Shown: positions 1-5,390, counted from the stretch's first letter. The stretch: 5,390 nucleotides of DNA from Phycisphaerae bacterium (GCA_003557125.1 PWPN01000032.1:1-5390), one strand, 5' to 3'. The notes: generated by a model not told the origin, from the sequence alone. A program made the numbers and translations.

Positions 1-163
1 ACTCGGCGCTCCCGTCACATGAAGCATTGTCCACAACAATTATCTCAATGCTGCATCTCTTCTGCGAGAGGCTTTTATTGATTGCCCGAAGTGTAAGCGC
101 GCATGTGTTGTAGCTGACGATAATAACACTCATTGACGGCATAGCAGGCCCATTCAAGGTCAT
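1..163 (-). CDS. Family 2 glycosyltransferase, N-terminal part only (runs off the left edge)
   Basis: The reading frame is open from an ATG at 163 to the window edge and gives 54 residues without a stop. After a short leader, residues 11-20 read MSVIIVSYNT, the first beta strand and nucleotide-binding start of a GT-A fold. Residues 41-52 read IIVVDNASCDGS, the second strand with the VDNAS-DGS signature. This pairing is typical of rhamnosyltransferase-like GT2 enzymes that move a sugar from a nucleotide-sugar donor to a glycan or lipid-linked acceptor in the cytoplasm. The DxD motif would lie beyond the edge. The ATG at 163 overlaps the stop of the acyltransferase gene as ATGA, which favours this start; ATGs at 142 and 133 in the same frame are alternatives, the last just before the first strand. 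Donor and acceptor cannot be told. Confidence 0.88.
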   Translation of the reverse strand, partial: MTLNGPAMPSMSVIIVSYNTCALTLRAINKSLSQKRCSIEIIVVDNASCDGSAE

Positions 164-699
164 TGGTTTTGCCAGCTCGTAGTGTCACGCCGACTGATTG
201 GCCGTGCTGGAACCCCCACCGCAATTGACAGCGAGGGAATGTTTTGTGTGACAACAGCACCGGCCCCAATTACTGCGCCGTCTCCAACACTTCGTCCCGC
301 CATTATGATAGCACCTCCACCGATCCAGACATCAGAGCCAATCACGATGTCTGCCGCATCTATGCGCTGCTGATGGATCGGGGCGCCATCGTCGAAGCGA
401 TAGTTTGCAGCCGTAATCAGAACGTTCGGCCCAATGATTGTATCGTCGCCAACAAGTATCCGCGCTCGCTCAGGGCCTGCCCAGAGCCGCGTATTTTCGC
501 CAATTACGACCCGGGCACCGAGCTCGATCCTCTCGCCATACGCAAAGGTTGCGGTGGGGCTGAACTCGCAGTCAGGTCCAACCTTCATCTGCCGCCGGGG
601 GCGTAAGTGAGAATAGTTGTAGTAATTGACCAGCTTGAGCAGATGCACCCACGCGCGAGGATCGACCACGCTAGCGATGAATCGAAAGCGACGTTGCAT
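160..699 (-). CDS. Left-handed beta-helix (hexapeptide repeat) acyltransferase, WcaF/NodL/LacA-like
   Basis: The 179-residue product is a probable acetyl- or acyl-CoA-dependent transferase acting on a sugar or glycan intermediate in the cytoplasm. Residues 1-37 form a basic, aromatic N-terminal arm. From about residue 40 to 165 the chain shows imperfect hexapeptide repeats, clearest at 118-155 (IVIGSDVWIGGG, then SVGDGAVIGAGAVV), followed by the usual NIP and VGVPAR ends. The loop LITAANYRFDD (94-104) followed by PIHQQ is the active-site loop of the family. The catalytic histidine usually found after the Asn appears to be Tyr100 here (codon TAT). Length is normal for the family. No clear ribosome binding site precedes the ATG at 699, and an in-frame stop lies upstream with no other ATG, GTG or TTG between. 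An 86-base gap separates it from the preceding glycosyltransferase, and its stop overlaps the start of the next one. The exact acyl group and acceptor are unknown. Confidence 0.92.
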   Translation of the reverse strand: MQRRFRFIASVVDPRAWVHLLKLVNYYNYSHLRPRRQMKVGPDCEFSPTATFAYGERIELGARVVIGENTRLWAGPERARILVGDDTIIGPNVLITAANYRFDDGAPIHQQRIDAADIVIGSDVWIGGGAIIMAGRSVGDGAVIGAGAVVTQNIPSLSIAVGVPARPISRRDTTSWQNQ

Positions 700-785
700 C
701 GGTGTGAGCTTATGGGCCGAGTGTTCGATATTGATTGGCGGACCCGCAGGTAACCGTGAAGCCGCGCCGTTCCCCTAGCGAATGT

Positions 786-1625
786 TCAAGTCATACCTCG
801 TCTGTCAGGGATCCATGAAGTCGTGGGGGTGTCCGGAAGCACCGTAGCGAGGAGCCTCGCACTCGCGAAGGCCCAGGCGCCCGTGGCGTGATCAGGGGTA
901 AGCATCAATCGCATCAGTGCCTGCTTCTGTCCAACTGGCGCCCGGGGTGAGAGCCCCATCGCTCGCAACTCGCGCTCGCCCTTGAGCCAGCGAGCACGCC
1001 GTCGGATCCAGCCTGCGAAATCTGCTGGTGGGCACGTCAGGGCAACAACTTCCGGTACGATCAGGGAGCGCTCCGGGGGTACGGTAGCCGACACGAAGAT
1101 GTCGTCACCTGTCACCACGGGCCAATGCCCCCAGTTTCTTCGGCCAGTTGCGGAGAGGCCGACAATACCGAGGAAGGCCAACTGCCGGGCGTAGGGGAGC
1201 GCCTCCCAGCAGCGAGCGATCGCAGCAGACAGCGGCGACACGCCGTCGGTCGCGTGAATGATCCGCGCAGCAATCAGGTCGGCGCTTCCGTCCAACAATG
1301 GGCGGAGGAGTCGGGGAAACGAATCCTGCTGCAGGATCACATCAGCGTCGAGGTAGAATCGCGGGAACAAGTCGCCGAGCGCGTCGTCGCCAGCCTGCAG
1401 AGCCGGCGTCTTGCCGGGGCGATCCAGAATAAGGATCTCGGCATTGGATCCTGCATGCATTGCAATAACGCTGGCGCTGTTGTCGTTGCAGCCGTTGCAG
1501 ACCCAAATCGATCGAGCTCTGAGCCCGACCAGCGCCCTGACGAGTGCTGGGACGCTGTGGTGAAGCGCCGCCCCCTCATCCCTTACCGGAATGACGAGGC
1601 TGAAGGGCGGCAGCGTGCTCCTCAT
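786..1625 (-). CDS. Family 2 glycosyltransferase, soluble, 279 aa
   Basis: The product has a GT-A fold. VIPVRDEG (11-18) is the first strand and donor site, and VCNGCNDNS (42-50) the second strand. LDAD (92-95) carries the metal-binding DxD with Asp93 and Asp95. TGDDIFV (172-178) supplies the likely catalytic base, and RRARW (209-213) sits where processive enzymes have QxxRW. It should transfer a sugar from a nucleotide donor to a lipid or glycan acceptor. Residue 279 follows closely after a modest hydrophobic stretch near 250-263, so the C-terminal membrane helices seen in cellulose- or hyaluronan-type relatives are missing. The start at 1625 has a strong AAGGA site five bases away and lies one base after the stop of the membrane protein gene, so the two are co-translated. 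The last 20 residues match nothing I recognise; a frameshift near the 3' end cannot be excluded. Substrate unknown. Confidence 0.9.
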   Translation of the reverse strand: MRSTLPPFSLVIPVRDEGAALHHSVPALVRALVGLRARSIWVCNGCNDNSASVIAMHAGSNAEILILDRPGKTPALQAGDDALGDLFPRFYLDADVILQQDSFPRLLRPLLDGSADLIAARIIHATDGVSPLSAAIARCWEALPYARQLAFLGIVGLSATGRRNWGHWPVVTGDDIFVSATVPPERSLIVPEVVALTCPPADFAGWIRRRARWLKGERELRAMGLSPRAPVGQKQALMRLMLTPDHATGAWAFASARLLATVLPDTPTTSWIPDRRGMT

Positions 1626-1626
1626 T

Positions 1627-2115
1627 TTATTCCTTGGGGTTCGTCAACAGAAAGAAGGCGCCGCTTCCCCACACCACGACCGAAGTCGCTAGAGCCGCGG
1701 GCGCCAGCTGGGGCGACACAGCCACCCCGACGCCGATCATGGCCGCTCCCAATCCGAGAAAAACCCCCTTCGTGGAGATCATCCAGCGAGATCCGAAAAG
1801 TGTGGCGGGCCGATTTGCTGGCAACCATGCCTCCCACCCGCTCTGCCGCCCGGCCGGATCGATACTCTGGAGGAACTGCTTGATCTGCCGAGTTCTTATC
1901 CCGTGGTGGCACCACTGCAGTGCCGCTGCCAGCATCGCGCACTGGAAGATGAAGGAGAGCAATAGCGCAGACTCAGGGTAGAGTGCCGTGACGATCGCGA
2001 CGACCACGAAAGCCAGCGTCAGTATTTGCAGTAGAGCGTTTTGCAGCAGTATCCGCAGCTTCAATTCCTGGCGAAGCGAAGAGACTTCAACGGAAAGATT
2101 GCCATCGTCTACCAT
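1627..2115 (-). CDS. Small membrane protein with four predicted helices, unknown function
   Basis: This 162-residue product is read from the ATG at 2115. A longer frame reaches 2199, but its extra 28 residues lie inside the NOS gene, and the ATG at 2115 overlaps the NOS stop (ATGGTAG) with GGAAG eight bases upstream. Residues 8-26 form a polar helix (SLRQELKLR), followed by hydrophobic segments at about 27-46, 50-68, 117-134 and 138-157. The two pairs are separated by a basic cytoplasmic-looking stretch at 70-116, with HHGIRTRQI, GWEAW and FGSRW. There is no signal peptide. The pattern resembles an unnamed family of small bacterial membrane proteins that I remember with a Trp-His-Arg-Gln-Ile core and a GWE motif; I cannot confirm this here. 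Its position suggests a membrane anchor or partner for the NOS or the glycosyltransferase, which is inference only. Confidence 0.78.
   Translation of the reverse strand: MVDDGNLSVEVSSLRQELKLRILLQNALLQILTLAFVVVAIVTALYPESALLLSFIFQCAMLAAALQWCHHGIRTRQIKQFLQSIDPAGRQSGWEAWLPANRPATLFGSRWMISTKGVFLGLGAAMIGVGVAVSPQLAPAALATSVVVWGSGAFFLLTNPKE
1631..1635 (-). promoter_or_regulatory. Ribosome binding site of the glycosyltransferase at 786-1625
   Basis: On the minus strand the sequence reads AAGGA, then ATAAA, then ATG. The site lies inside the last codons of the upstream membrane protein gene. It is the clearest Shine-Dalgarno sequence in the cluster and fixes the start at 1625. Confidence 0.75.
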
Positions 2116-3389
2116 GGCATGCGCTTCCAAATCTTCCAGCGCCGGATCATGCGGTCGGTCCAGACGGCGGCCCGGTGTCGCTCCCGATCGCCATACCACG
2201 GCATCAGGCGAAGGCCGTCCCCGCCCCTGTCGCGGTAGAAGTTCGTCACAGGATGAAAGTTCCGGATTCGGAGATGGAACACATCGCTCGCCGAGCTGGC
2301 CTGAGGCGGCACCAGCCAGCGCCAGTCGCCCGGAACCCGCCGTCCGTTCGCCTGCTCCTGGCTGTGAAACGTCATGAACTGGTCTGAGGCGGTATGGTGA
2401 TCAACCATCGTGACGCCTGCCTCCTTGAACGAGTTCAGCACCGCCCGGTTCAGTTCGGTTAAGGCGACATCGCGCCAGAAGGCTGGTCCGGGAGCGTCGG
2501 GATCGAGTCCAAGTGCACGCGCAACCATCGGCAGGAGGTTGAACCTCTGTTTGTCTGCGAGATTGCGCGAGGCGATTTCCGTTCCCATGTAGAAGCCGTT
2601 AAATGGGGCGCATGGGTACTCGATACCGCCGATCGTCAGGATCATGTTGGTCACGACAGGTACGGCATACCACCGAAGCCCCAGCGCCTTCAGCGCAGGG
2701 TGATCGGGATGGGCAATCTCCACTTCTTTCACGGCTCCTTCGGGCAACGCCGAGAGGTGTCGCCGATCATCCTTGTCGCGCAGCAGCCAGGGCAACAGAT
2801 CGAACCTGCCGGGATGGCCGGATGGGGACCAGCCCATGCTCCGCGAGATGCGGGTCGCTTCAACATTCTGACGGTCGCCCAGAACGCCGCCCGTCTGTTG
2901 CGCGTGCCCGGCATACTGAACAAGTTGCCGGCTTTCGATCCAGGCTGGAAGCTGCGCTCCCTTGACAGGAGGGAAGACCGAGATGATCGAGCGAATGCGG
3001 CCGTCCGACTGGGCTTCACCAAGATGCTCCGTCATTCGCTGATGGATCGCGCCGGGCTCCGTCAGTGACCGGCAGTCCACCACGTCGAGGCTTTTCCAGA
3101 AGAGCCGGCCGATGCAGCGCCCCGTATTGCGCCACGCCAGCCTGGCCCCGAAGGCCAGTTCTTCAGGCGTATGTTCATACCAGCCATGACGGATAAGGCT
3201 GCGCCGCACATCCGCCCAACGGGCTTGGCGGGCCGCCGGTCCCGCTCCCACTGCATCGTTAAACTCGTCCAGAAAAGCCCGCGCCTCTTCGCGCTGCTCA
3301 AGCCCCGATAATCGGCGGAGCCGCTTCTCGAGAGAACTGCCAGTAACCGCATCGGCTCCCCGAACGAGTGTAGCGAAGGCGCGGCGCAT
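2109..3389 (-). CDS. nos: Nitric oxide synthase, oxygenase domain only (bacterial type)
   Basis: NOS oxygenases oxidise L-arginine through N-hydroxyarginine to citrulline and NO, using a thiolate-ligated heme and a tetrahydropterin or folate. Counting from the ATG at 3389, AWRN (85-88) and RCIGRLFW (91-98) carry the heme ligand Cys92 and the Trp86 that stacks on the heme. PFNGFYMGTEI (262-272) holds Glu271, which binds the arginine guanidinium. DHHTAS lies at 330-335 and GDWRWLVPP at 354-362, with Trp358 at the pterin-stacking site. Tyr385 matches the heme-propionate Tyr. There is no N-terminal zinc hook and no flavin reductase domain, as in Bacillus NOS, so an outside electron donor is needed. 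At 426 residues it is longer than the roughly 360 usual for bacteria: about 30 extra at the N-terminus and a Trp/Arg-rich tail of about 39. Its ATG overlaps the radical SAM stop (TGATG); a GTG one codon earlier is also possible. The family call is secure; the role in this cluster is not known. Confidence 0.95.
   Translation of the reverse strand: MRRAFATLVRGADAVTGSSLEKRLRRLSGLEQREEARAFLDEFNDAVGAGPAARQARWADVRRSLIRHGWYEHTPEELAFGARLAWRNTGRCIGRLFWKSLDVVDCRSLTEPGAIHQRMTEHLGEAQSDGRIRSIISVFPPVKGAQLPAWIESRQLVQYAGHAQQTGGVLGDRQNVEATRISRSMGWSPSGHPGRFDLLPWLLRDKDDRRHLSALPEGAVKEVEIAHPDHPALKALGLRWYAVPVVTNMILTIGGIEYPCAPFNGFYMGTEIASRNLADKQRFNLLPMVARALGLDPDAPGPAFWRDVALTELNRAVLNSFKEAGVTMVDHHTASDQFMTFHSQEQANGRRVPGDWRWLVPPQASSASDVFHLRIRNFHPVTNFYRDRGGDGLRLMPWYGDRERHRAAVWTDRMIRRWKIWKRMPW
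2124..2128 (-). promoter_or_regulatory. Ribosome binding site deciding the membrane protein start
   Basis: The minus strand reads GGAAG eight bases before the ATG at 2115. It lies within the 3' end of the NOS gene. It supports the 162-residue form over the longer frame that begins at 2199. Confidence 0.5.
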
Positions 3390-4942
3390 CACATGAGACC
3401 GTCAAACTGGCGCGCGGCGTTTCGAACCTTACGCCGGTTTATCTGGTAGACGAGATCCAGCGCCCGCAGCTTGGCACGTCGATACGCCCGATCCGGGGCT
3501 GTTGTCGGCCGATATCCCATCCGCGCCCGACGCTCGTCCTGGTGTGTCGCACGCAATTCTGCATCCACGCCGCCTTTTTCCATCATCGCCTGCCAGATCG
3601 GAGTGCCTGTATGCAGGCTGAAATCATTGAAGCGGACGCGGTCCAAATAGGGAGCGTGCTCTTCGAGGAACCGAACCGTCTCCATCATGTCCTGAGCAGT
3701 CTCGCCCGGATACCCTTTGAACATCGTACAACGGATCGAGAGGCCTGCCGCGTAAGCGTCACGGATAAACTGGGCATTGCGTTCAACCGAAGAGCCCTTG
3801 CGCATAAGGTCCAGCAATCGCTGACTGCCGCTCTCAAGACCAAAAGAAATGCGTCGCATGCCGCCATCGGCCGCAGCCTGAAGATCAGCGCGCGACAGGC
3901 CGTTGTCCTGGCGTAGGTCCACATGAACCGTCCCGATCCACTCGGCGCCTTGAACGTAACCGCCGATGCCTTTCGCGATGCCTCGTAGCATCTCCGGCCA
4001 CGAATTGAGTTTCAAATCGAGAAACAAAAAATTAGTCGTATCGTGGCGCTGAGCTTGTTCCTGCATTTCGGTCAGAACAGACTCGACGCTGCGGGTCCGG
4101 AAGGTCCGTCCGCTGACAGATATGACATCTGAACAGAAGAGGCACTTGTCCCACTGGCAGCCCCGCCCGGTCATGATCGGGATTATCCGCACCGGGTAGC
4201 GATCCCAAGGAAAGTCAGAAAAATCGGGGGTCGGTGAGGAATCAAGCCCGCGCATAGGGCGGGCGCTGTGACTGCGGCGACCATCCGCAGTAACTACTCC
4301 CGGGAACCGAAGCAGGTCACTTCCTGCAACAAGTGCGGCAACCAGGTCAGGCAGATCATGGTCGATTTCCGCGCCTACAACGGCCGCGACACCGGGGAGT
4401 TGGCGCCAATGCTCTGCCGTCCCCGGGATATTGAACATGGGGCCGCCAAGCAGCACAGGAACGCCCGCAGTCATCGCCGCTTTACCGATCGCACGAACGC
4501 TTTCGAAGTGCTGCAGATAGGCTGACACGAGAACTACATCTGGCTTGCGCGCAATCGCGCGGCGTACCTCCCGTACGACGACAGGGTGCGCCCGCTCCGA
4601 CTGCATGGTCGCAGCCGCTCGAAACAAATCCCGCAGTCCTACGACTGGCGCCCAATCACTCAAGTGGACACGACGCTTTAGGTCGTCCCAACGTGTTTCC
4701 TGCCGCTCACGCGCCGTCGCCGGAACGTCATATGCAAGGGGACACAGGACCTGAACGCGATGCCCTCGGTTGCGGAGTGCCGCAGTCAGAAGTCCTACCG
4801 CCAAGGTCGGGAAGCTCGCAAAATTATTCAAGTCGACGATCAACACGTCGAACGATGTCGAACCTGAGACTTCGAGGCGGCTCGGTATCTGAACCTGCCT
4901 CGCAGTGCGCAACGCACGATTTATATTTCTATGCTCGGTCAA
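3389..4942 (-). CDS. B12-binding domain radical SAM enzyme
   Basis: The 517-residue product has the two-domain build of cobalamin-dependent radical SAM enzymes. Residues 31-210 form a Rossmann-like B12-binding region: FDVLIVDLNN at 31-40, PTLAVGLLTAALRNRGH at 45-61, VVLVSAY at 136-142 and LLGGP at 164-168. No DxHxxG motif is seen, which is common in this class. The radical SAM core covers about 250-460. Its cluster motif is GRGCQWDKCLFC (Cys262, Cys267, Cys270), and GLESGSQR (368-375) is the SAM-contacting strand. A basic tail closes the protein. Members methylate unactivated carbons or do ring rearrangements on natural products, lipids or peptides; the reaction here cannot be read from sequence. 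The start is TTG at 4942: GAGGG lies four bases upstream, and an in-frame stop further up leaves no ATG. It is the first visible gene of the operon, and its stop overlaps the NOS start. Confidence 0.93.
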   Translation of the reverse strand: MTEHRNINRALRTARQVQIPSRLEVSGSTSFDVLIVDLNNFASFPTLAVGLLTAALRNRGHRVQVLCPLAYDVPATARERQETRWDDLKRRVHLSDWAPVVGLRDLFRAAATMQSERAHPVVVREVRRAIARKPDVVLVSAYLQHFESVRAIGKAAMTAGVPVLLGGPMFNIPGTAEHWRQLPGVAAVVGAEIDHDLPDLVAALVAGSDLLRFPGVVTADGRRSHSARPMRGLDSSPTPDFSDFPWDRYPVRIIPIMTGRGCQWDKCLFCSDVISVSGRTFRTRSVESVLTEMQEQAQRHDTTNFLFLDLKLNSWPEMLRGIAKGIGGYVQGAEWIGTVHVDLRQDNGLSRADLQAAADGGMRRISFGLESGSQRLLDLMRKGSSVERNAQFIRDAYAAGLSIRCTMFKGYPGETAQDMMETVRFLEEHAPYLDRVRFNDFSLHTGTPIWQAMMEKGGVDAELRATHQDERRARMGYRPTTAPDRAYRRAKLRALDLVYQINRRKVRNAARQFDGLM

Positions 4943-4946
4943 AATG

Positions 4947-4951
4947 CCCTC
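4947..4951 (-). promoter_or_regulatory. Ribosome binding site deciding the radical SAM start
   Basis: The minus strand reads GAGGG, then CATT, then the TTG start. Because no ATG or GTG start exists between this TTG and the in-frame upstream stop, the site is the main support for the TTG call. The four-base spacing is slightly short. Confidence 0.55.
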
Positions 4952-4984
4952 GGTCGTCAGCGCGCTACAATTTCAACCGAACCT

Positions 4985-4997
4985 GCAATGTCATTGC
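4985..4997. promoter_or_regulatory. Perfect 13-bp dyad, candidate operator
   Basis: The sequence GCAATG-T-CATTGC is a perfect inverted repeat of 6-bp arms around one base. It ends 43 bases before the TTG start of the first gene of the cluster. Its place and symmetry fit a binding site for a dimeric repressor or activator, but no regulator gene is present in the window and no known operator is matched. Confidence 0.35.
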
Positions 4998-5027
4998 TGA
5001 GATAATGCCCCGCAGCCTTCGCAAACA

Positions 5028-5051
5028 GGACGCGCGGCCGCCTACGCGCCC
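5028..5051. repeat. GC-rich imperfect inverted repeat upstream of the operon
   Basis: GGACGCG and CGCGCCC flank a ten-base spacer and pair at six of seven positions, with a self-complementary GCGGCCGC between them. It lies about 85 bases before the first start codon and could fold in a leader transcript. No run of T follows on either strand, so it is not a standard intrinsic terminator. Confidence 0.3.
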
Positions 5052-5160
5052 GGACTTCTAGAACCATTAGGCCGTGACCAACTACTTATTCGTCGACGCC
5101 CCTGCGAATAGGTGTCCAACCAAACTGACGGTAGCAGTGGATTCTTCAAAAGTCAGCGAG

Positions 5161-5184
5161 AAAAAAAACAGCGCATAAACACGC
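5161..5184 (-). terminator. Weak candidate intrinsic terminator for leftward transcription
   Basis: On the minus strand a short stem GCGTG-TTTA-TGCGC, with two G-U pairs, is followed after two bases by eight T. The stem is weak, so the T run may be chance. If real it would close a gene lying beyond the right edge and separate it from the radical SAM operon. Confidence 0.2.
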
Positions 5185-5390
5185 ATAGATTGATCGAAGC
5201 GTCTTATCCGACATTCCCCAAGTGGCATGCCGTCTGACGTGAAGATCGCCTGAATCTGACCTCTGGACAAGCAGGGGAATCGCGTTTGGCTTTGAGGGCC
5301 TGAGCCCGGTGCCTTGCATGTGACGGCGCGATGGATTCTGGCTGTTGGACTCAGCCAGCCGGAGCCCTCTGCCGCCATGGACATCTTTCT

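Larger units (their letters stand above)
4943..5390. other. Non-coding leader and upstream region of the operon
   Basis: No frame in these 448 bases on either strand looks like a real gene. The longest, 100 codons on the minus strand from 5384 to 5082, has mixed codon use with several AGA codons and no recognisable motif. The stretch contains a perfect 13-bp dyad, a GC-rich hairpin, a run of eight A on the plus strand, and an imperfect 18-bp dyad at 5260-5277. I found no convincing -35/-10 pair for the operon, although transcription of the leftward genes must begin here or beyond the right edge. Confidence 0.6.

Noticed and set aside
75..269. Minus-strand open frame of 64 codons across the left glycosyltransferase start
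   Set aside because: It is out of frame with both the acyltransferase and the GT2 that starts at 163, whose protein motifs are unmistakable.
1125..1883. Plus-strand open frame of 252 codons
   Set aside because: It lies opposite the glycosyltransferase and membrane protein genes, is rich in Arg, Ser and Pro as expected of an antisense frame, and has no recognisable motif.
2116..2199. N-terminal extension of the membrane protein to an ATG at 2199
   Set aside because: The extra 28 residues overlap the NOS tail in another frame. The ATG at 2115 has a spaced GGAAG and the typical stop-start overlap.
3390..3392. GTG one codon before the NOS ATG
   Set aside because: It gives a GTGA overlap and cannot be ruled out, but the ATG at 3389 is the stronger start codon and differs by only one residue.
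5056..5063. Palindrome TTCTAGAA
   Set aside because: Eight bases of symmetry with no extension and no known site match are expected by chance.
4943..5160. Sigma-70-like promoter for the operon
   Set aside because: Pairs such as TTGCAG or TTTGCG with TATCTC or TTGTAG have wrong spacing or poor -10 matches, so none was called.
5146..5214. Minus-strand mini-frame of 22 residues with a hydrophobic end (MSDKTLRS...FFLADF)
   Set aside because: It has no properly spaced ribosome binding site; GGGGA touches the ATG directly. Its hydrophobic end comes from the T run.
5082..5384. Minus-strand open frame of 100 codons upstream of the operon
   Set aside because: Codon use is mixed with several AGA codons, no motif or domain is seen, and it covers the T-run and dyads. 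It is more likely non-coding.

Overview
The window is a compact block of bacterial biosynthetic genes, all on the minus strand. It reads from right to left: B12-binding radical SAM enzyme -> nitric oxide synthase (NOS) oxygenase -> small four-helix membrane protein -> family 2 glycosyltransferase -> hexapeptide-repeat acyltransferase -> second family 2 glycosyltransferase, which runs off the left edge. The DNA looks moderately to highly GC-rich, and GTG/TTG starts occur. Gene style and protein sequences suggest a proteobacterium, possibly an alphaproteobacterium of the Sphingomonas type. That placement is inference; the window has no rRNA or housekeeping gene to fix it.

Layout. Bases 4943-5390 have no convincing gene. 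They hold the probable 5' leader of the operon, with a perfect 13-bp dyad 43 bases before the first start codon and a GC-rich hairpin further out. The radical SAM gene (3389-4942) starts at a TTG with a good ribosome binding site. Its stop overlaps the start of the NOS gene (2109-3389), whose stop is overlapped by the membrane protein gene (1627-2115). One base separates that from the first glycosyltransferase (786-1625). An 86-base gap follows, then the acyltransferase (160-699), whose stop overlaps the start of the last glycosyltransferase (1-163, partial) as ATGA. This packing argues for one transcript with coupled translation, with a possible second entry point in the 86-base gap.

Function. 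Two glycosyltransferases and an O- or N-acyltransferase are the usual parts of a pathway that builds and decorates a glycan or glycolipid. A NOS oxygenase and a B12-type radical SAM enzyme are not usual parts of such a pathway. The known precedent for a bacterial NOS in a biosynthetic cluster is TxtD in thaxtomin synthesis, which supplies NO for nitration. Here, no P450 and no NOS reductase domain or flavoprotein is visible. The most interesting reading is that NO, or a hydroxylated or oxidised arginine product, and a radical SAM modification are used to make or tailor a secreted or membrane-linked glycoconjugate. The enzyme families are well supported by the sequence. The joint pathway is inference.
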